Assembly: GCA_927441425.1 (NCBI GenBank)
Contig: CAKMKG010000007.1
Span: forward strand, 1 to 64,000
DNA: 64,000 bases
Direction: 5' to 3'
Source of the DNA: an uncultured Bacillota bacterium
GTDB lineage: Bacteria; Bacillota; Clostridia; Peptostreptococcales; Anaerovoracaceae
The stretch's first letter is position 1; every line of letters starts with the position of its first letter. Made by a program: the position numbers and the translations under genes. This document shows positions 59,481-64,000 of this stretch, in pieces. The notes under the pieces were generated by a model. That model was not told where the DNA came from and searched no databases. It saw nothing but the letters and a program-made list of their open reading frames with translations.

Positions 59481-59801
59481 ATGGGGTTTCAGGTGGGATC
59501 GACATTGTTGGATGCATGCGTGCTGGCGGTGTTGTCAAGTGGTGACACGTATGGCTACGTTCTGACCCAGACCATGAGAGATGTGACGGATATTTCGGAA
59601 TCAACCCTGTATCCGGTTCTCAGACGGCTGCAGAAGGATGGATATCTAACAACCTACGATCAGCCCTTTCAGGGGAGAAATAGAAGGTATTATGCCATCA
59701 CCGAAGATGGAAAAGAGAAATTTGAAGGGTATCAACGGGATTGGATACGGTATAAATCACAGGTTGACAAACTATTATGTGGAGGGGATGACAATGAATA
59801 G
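59481..59801 (+). CDS. PadR-family transcriptional regulator
   Basis: LLDACVLAVLSSGDTYGYVLTQTMRDVTDISESTLYPVLRRLQKDGYL. Confidence 0.95.
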   Translation: MGFQVGSTLLDACVLAVLSSGDTYGYVLTQTMRDVTDISESTLYPVLRRLQKDGYLTTYDQPFQGRNRRYYAITEDGKEKFEGYQRDWIRYKSQVDKLLCGGDDNE

Positions 59802-60396
59802 GTCGGAATTTTTTAAGAGGCTGGAGCAGGGGCTTAACAAGGTCTCCAAGGAGGAACGGGACGCAGCACTGGATTACTATAACGAATATTTTGACGATGC
59901 AGGCGTGGAAAACGAGCAAAAGGTAATGGAAGAATTAGGATCCCCTGCGCAGATCGCGGCTAGAATCAAAGCAGACGCAGCGGTAAAAAGATTGGAAGGC
60001 GAGACGAAGCCATCGATGAAAAAGGGGATTTCAGCAGTATGGCTGGTCATCCTGGCGATTCTCGCAGCACCCATCGCATTGCCTTTGGCAATCGGTGCAG
60101 CCGGATTGGCCATCGGCCTTTTGGCCGCGCTCATCGGTGTGGTCATTGCTTTGGTGGTAAGTGTAGCAGCTTTTTTCATTAGCGGAGCAGTCGTCCTTGT
60201 TTCGGGGATTGCATTTATAGCCACCAGTGTTCCGGCAGCCATCTTTTCCATCGGTGTGGGGCTGTTGGTCTTGGGCGTTTCTATTTTACTCGGAATTTTA
60301 GTCGTACTGGCTGCCAGGGGAATCTTTGGTAACATCGCAACGGGAATGAACAAGCAGCTCAATAAAAAATCAAAAGGGGATGATAGAAATGAATAA
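59794..60396 (+). CDS. DUF1700 (HAAS) domain membrane protein
   Basis: MNRSEFFKRLEQGLNKVSKEERDAALDYYNEYFDDAG... Confidence 0.9.
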   Translation: MNRSEFFKRLEQGLNKVSKEERDAALDYYNEYFDDAGVENEQKVMEELGSPAQIAARIKADAAVKRLEGETKPSMKKGISAVWLVILAILAAPIALPLAIGAAGLAIGLLAALIGVVIALVVSVAAFFISGAVVLVSGIAFIATSVPAAIFSIGVGLLVLGVSILLGILVVLAARGIFGNIATGMNKQLNKKSKGDDRNE

Positions 60397-61441
60397 ATCG
60401 GTAAAGGGAATTGCAATTGTGGCGGCAGCAATGGTAACGGTGGGACTGATTCTCACGGGGATTGGCTTTATGGCAGGTGGGAATCAAGCCATTTATCTGG
60501 ATCAAGACGGAATTCATTTGGCAGGCCGGGAAACAGGCGAGAAAGATGCGAATCTGGTAAGCTTTTCTCAAGATATTGAAAGCTTCAGCAGCATAAGCGT
60601 GGATTTGGACTACTATGATGTGGAACTTGTTCCCGGGGACAATTTCTCGGTTCAGGGCTCTTACCCAAGCAAAGAGGGGAAGCCTGATTTGAAGGTTGAA
60701 AATGATACACTGGTTGTAAAGGACAGAACACATAAAGGGATCAATATCAATATCGATTTACCGGGATTTGTTTTCAATAACAATCAGCCGACGATCAAAA
60801 TATACTATCCTGAAAACACGAAGCTGAAGGATGTTGTGATACGATGCGGTGCCTCTGATTTGGACTTCGAGAATCTGACCGCAGAAAAGGCAGAGTTTGA
60901 TCTGGATTTTGGAAAACTGGAGTTGTCAGGAATTACAGCAAATCAGATCACTGTTTCTATGAACAGCGGAGACTGCACTCTGGAAAAGCTGACTGCTGCA
61001 AACGGACTGGACATTAAGAATGACTTTGGGAAAATATCCCTGATCGATGCCGTTTCGGAAACATTGAAAATAGACGCCAACTCCGGAGACGTATCCCTTA
61101 CCAATGTTACCTTTGATTTTGGAGAACTATCTTTAGATATGGGTAAGCTGACCGGGAAGAATTTAAAATCAGAGGGGCTGAAGGCAGAAACGAACAGCGG
61201 AGACGTGGATTTGCAGGGCACGCTTCTGGGACTTACGGATGTGACCTGTGATATGGGAAAGGTTACAATTAATCCGGGAGCCTCGAGGGATCAGTTTAAT
61301 TACGAGTTCAACGCAGATATGGGAACGGTTTCCATTGAAGGAGACAAGGTGTCAGGAAGCGTGGCCATCAATAATGGATCGGCAAAGAATACCTTGAAAA
61401 TCGCAACGGATATGGGCGACATCCGAGTAATGTTCAACTAA
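60389..61441 (+). CDS. DUF4097 family protein (beta-helix-like repeats)
   Basis: Alternating DFGK/DMGK and NSGD motifs in the C-terminal half; N-terminal TM. Confidence 0.88.
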   Translation: MNKSVKGIAIVAAAMVTVGLILTGIGFMAGGNQAIYLDQDGIHLAGRETGEKDANLVSFSQDIESFSSISVDLDYYDVELVPGDNFSVQGSYPSKEGKPDLKVENDTLVVKDRTHKGININIDLPGFVFNNNQPTIKIYYPENTKLKDVVIRCGASDLDFENLTAEKAEFDLDFGKLELSGITANQITVSMNSGDCTLEKLTAANGLDIKNDFGKISLIDAVSETLKIDANSGDVSLTNVTFDFGELSLDMGKLTGKNLKSEGLKAETNSGDVDLQGTLLGLTDVTCDMGKVTINPGASRDQFNYEFNADMGTVSIEGDKVSGSVAINNGSAKNTLKIATDMGDIRVMFN

Positions 61442-61486
61442 ACGAAAATTTTGGCAACGGAGCTTTCTGCTGCTATTAAAAATTGG

Positions 61487-61570
61487 AGAAGTATGGTATA
61501 TTAATTAGTGCTTGCTGAATCAACGGAAATCCGAGGCTTCAGCAAGACACTAATATCATACTTCTTTTTT
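61487..61570 (+). terminator. Long-stem intrinsic terminator
   Basis: AGAAGTATG..AGTG.TTGCTGAA ... TTCAGCAA..ACT..CATACTTCT followed by TTTTT. Confidence 0.85.
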
Positions 61571-61657
61571 ATTGCATAGGAAATATGGGTTCCTATTCGT
61601 TAAAAGGAAGCTAGGCGTAGGGTATGATACGGCAGATGAAACAGACGGGAGAGAACA

Positions 61658-62911
61658 ATGCCAAACTTAGAAACATCAATTGATAAAGGGAGTCTTCCTG
61701 ATCGGAATACGCCAAATTTAAATAGCACACCGCGTGGGCAGCTGAGCAGGAAGCTCCTGCTGGCTGCCATCATAGGGATCAGCTTTTCCCTTCGAGCTCC
61801 GATCACCTCCATCGGATCTCTGGCGGGATTGATCCATGATGACCTGGGAGTTTCAAACGGATTTGTGGGATTTATTACAACACTGCCTCTAATCGCCTTT
61901 GCGGTTTGTTCCCCCTTTATATCAAAGATCAGCGACCGGTTCGGCATCGGAAATACCATGCTGACCGGACTGCTTGCCATCGTTGCGGGAGGAGTGCTGC
62001 GTTCCTATACGGGGATCATCGGTTTGCTCATCGGAACCGCCCTCATCGGCGTTGGGATTTCGGTAGCCAACGTTCTGATTCCGAGCATCGTTAAGTTAAA
62101 ATTTGCGGATAAAATCGGAGTCGTAACCGGTATCTATATTACCTCTATGGCTATATTTGCCTCCATCGGCGCAGGGGTCAGCTACCCGTTGGCGATCGCC
62201 GGTTTGGGCTGGAAATTCGCTTCATTGGTTTGGGCAGCAATTGCCATGTTGGCCATATTTGCATGGCTTCCCCAGCGAAAACTGGGCACCCATGCACAAG
62301 CCACTGCGGTACACATAAAAATTAAGCCCTCCTCCACTATCTGGAGATCGCCTTTGGCTTGGCTCATCACATTATTTTTCGGACTTCAGTCCCTGAATTT
62401 CTACTCATTGACCGCCTGGATCCCATCGATCCTGCAGAGCTACGGGATGTCTCCAGAGACGGCGGGCTATATGGCACTATGGTTCCAATTGATAGGGATT
62501 CCTGCATCCTTTCTCATTCCGATCCTGGCATCAAGAGTGAAAAACCAGCGGACCATCGTGGCGGGAGCATGCAGCGCATATCTCGTGGGACTTATCATGC
62601 TGACCTTCCTTCATTCGACCCCGACGGTAGTGATTGCGCTGCTATTATTGTCCAGCGGAGGAGCGGCAAGCTTTAGTTGGGCGCTGGTGATGCTTAGCCT
62701 GAAAAGCAGAGATGCGGAAGAAGCAATTAAGTTATCGGGAATGGCCCAATCTGTCGGATACCTGCTGGCAGCAATCGGCCCAACCTTATGTGGTGTGATT
62801 TTTGATTCTGCCGGAACCTGGAGCCTGGTGCTGGGGCTTTTCCTCGCGATTACCCTGGGAATGGCGGTGACCGGAATACTGGCCGCAAAAAGGGAGAAGC
62901 TATTTCATTGA
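61658..62911 (+). CDS. MFS transporter, CynX/NimT-like
   Basis: GISFSLRAPITSIGSLAGLIHDDLGVSNGFVGFITTLPLIAFAVCSPF. Confidence 0.88.
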   Translation: MPNLETSIDKGSLPDRNTPNLNSTPRGQLSRKLLLAAIIGISFSLRAPITSIGSLAGLIHDDLGVSNGFVGFITTLPLIAFAVCSPFISKISDRFGIGNTMLTGLLAIVAGGVLRSYTGIIGLLIGTALIGVGISVANVLIPSIVKLKFADKIGVVTGIYITSMAIFASIGAGVSYPLAIAGLGWKFASLVWAAIAMLAIFAWLPQRKLGTHAQATAVHIKIKPSSTIWRSPLAWLITLFFGLQSLNFYSLTAWIPSILQSYGMSPETAGYMALWFQLIGIPASFLIPILASRVKNQRTIVAGACSAYLVGLIMLTFLHSTPTVVIALLLLSSGGAASFSWALVMLSLKSRDAEEAIKLSGMAQSVGYLLAAIGPTLCGVIFDSAGTWSLVLGLFLAITLGMAVTGILAAKREKLFH

Positions 62912-62963
62912 TATGAAAATTATGTTATACTATACGATAAATTAGCTGCCGGTTCTCATTTGA

Positions 62964-64000
<1,037 letters not shown>

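Noticed and set aside
61576-61596. ATAGGAA-atatggg-TTCCTAT hairpin before the MFS gene
   Set aside because: Short 7-bp arms; could be an operator but there is no supporting context.

Overview
The window looks like a chromosomal segment of a low-to-mid GC anaerobic Firmicute (Clostridia-like). This is inferred from strong AGGAGG ribosome-binding sites, gene content and anaerobic enzyme families. It is densely coding on both strands. I see no tRNA, rRNA, CRISPR array, transposase or prophage. Recognisable blocks are: a two-component system; endonuclease IV and an AlkD-like protein; asparaginase plus Asp/Glu racemase; an FMN riboswitch with ribD-ribE-ribBA-ribH; an orphan ABC solute-binding lipoprotein paired with a membrane-anchored LuxR regulator; a zinc-ribbon/lipoprotein cluster; a CoA-disulfide reductase/rhodanese/TusA/DsrE fusion; an LD-carboxypeptidase/Dpp-type ABC transporter/two M20 peptidases/IclR/Crp cluster; citrate synthase; a radical SAM-SPASM enzyme overlapping cobalamin nucleotide-loop genes; bioY with a BirA-like operator; a full his operon starting with a hisZ-hisG fusion; birA; Rrf2 and metY; an OFA-type MFS transporter; a PAS-GGDEF-HD-GYP protein; aroK; a PadR/DUF1700/DUF4097 operon; and the 5' part of metG. 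The observations most worth follow-up are the SBP/membrane-LuxR pair, the radical SAM enzyme coupled to cobU, the PadR leader with mutually exclusive stems behind a 27-bp palindrome, the 35-bp palindrome before a DUF6530 gene, the duplicated promoter before ansA, and the hisZG fusion. All similarity calls come from reading motifs by eye; no searches were run.
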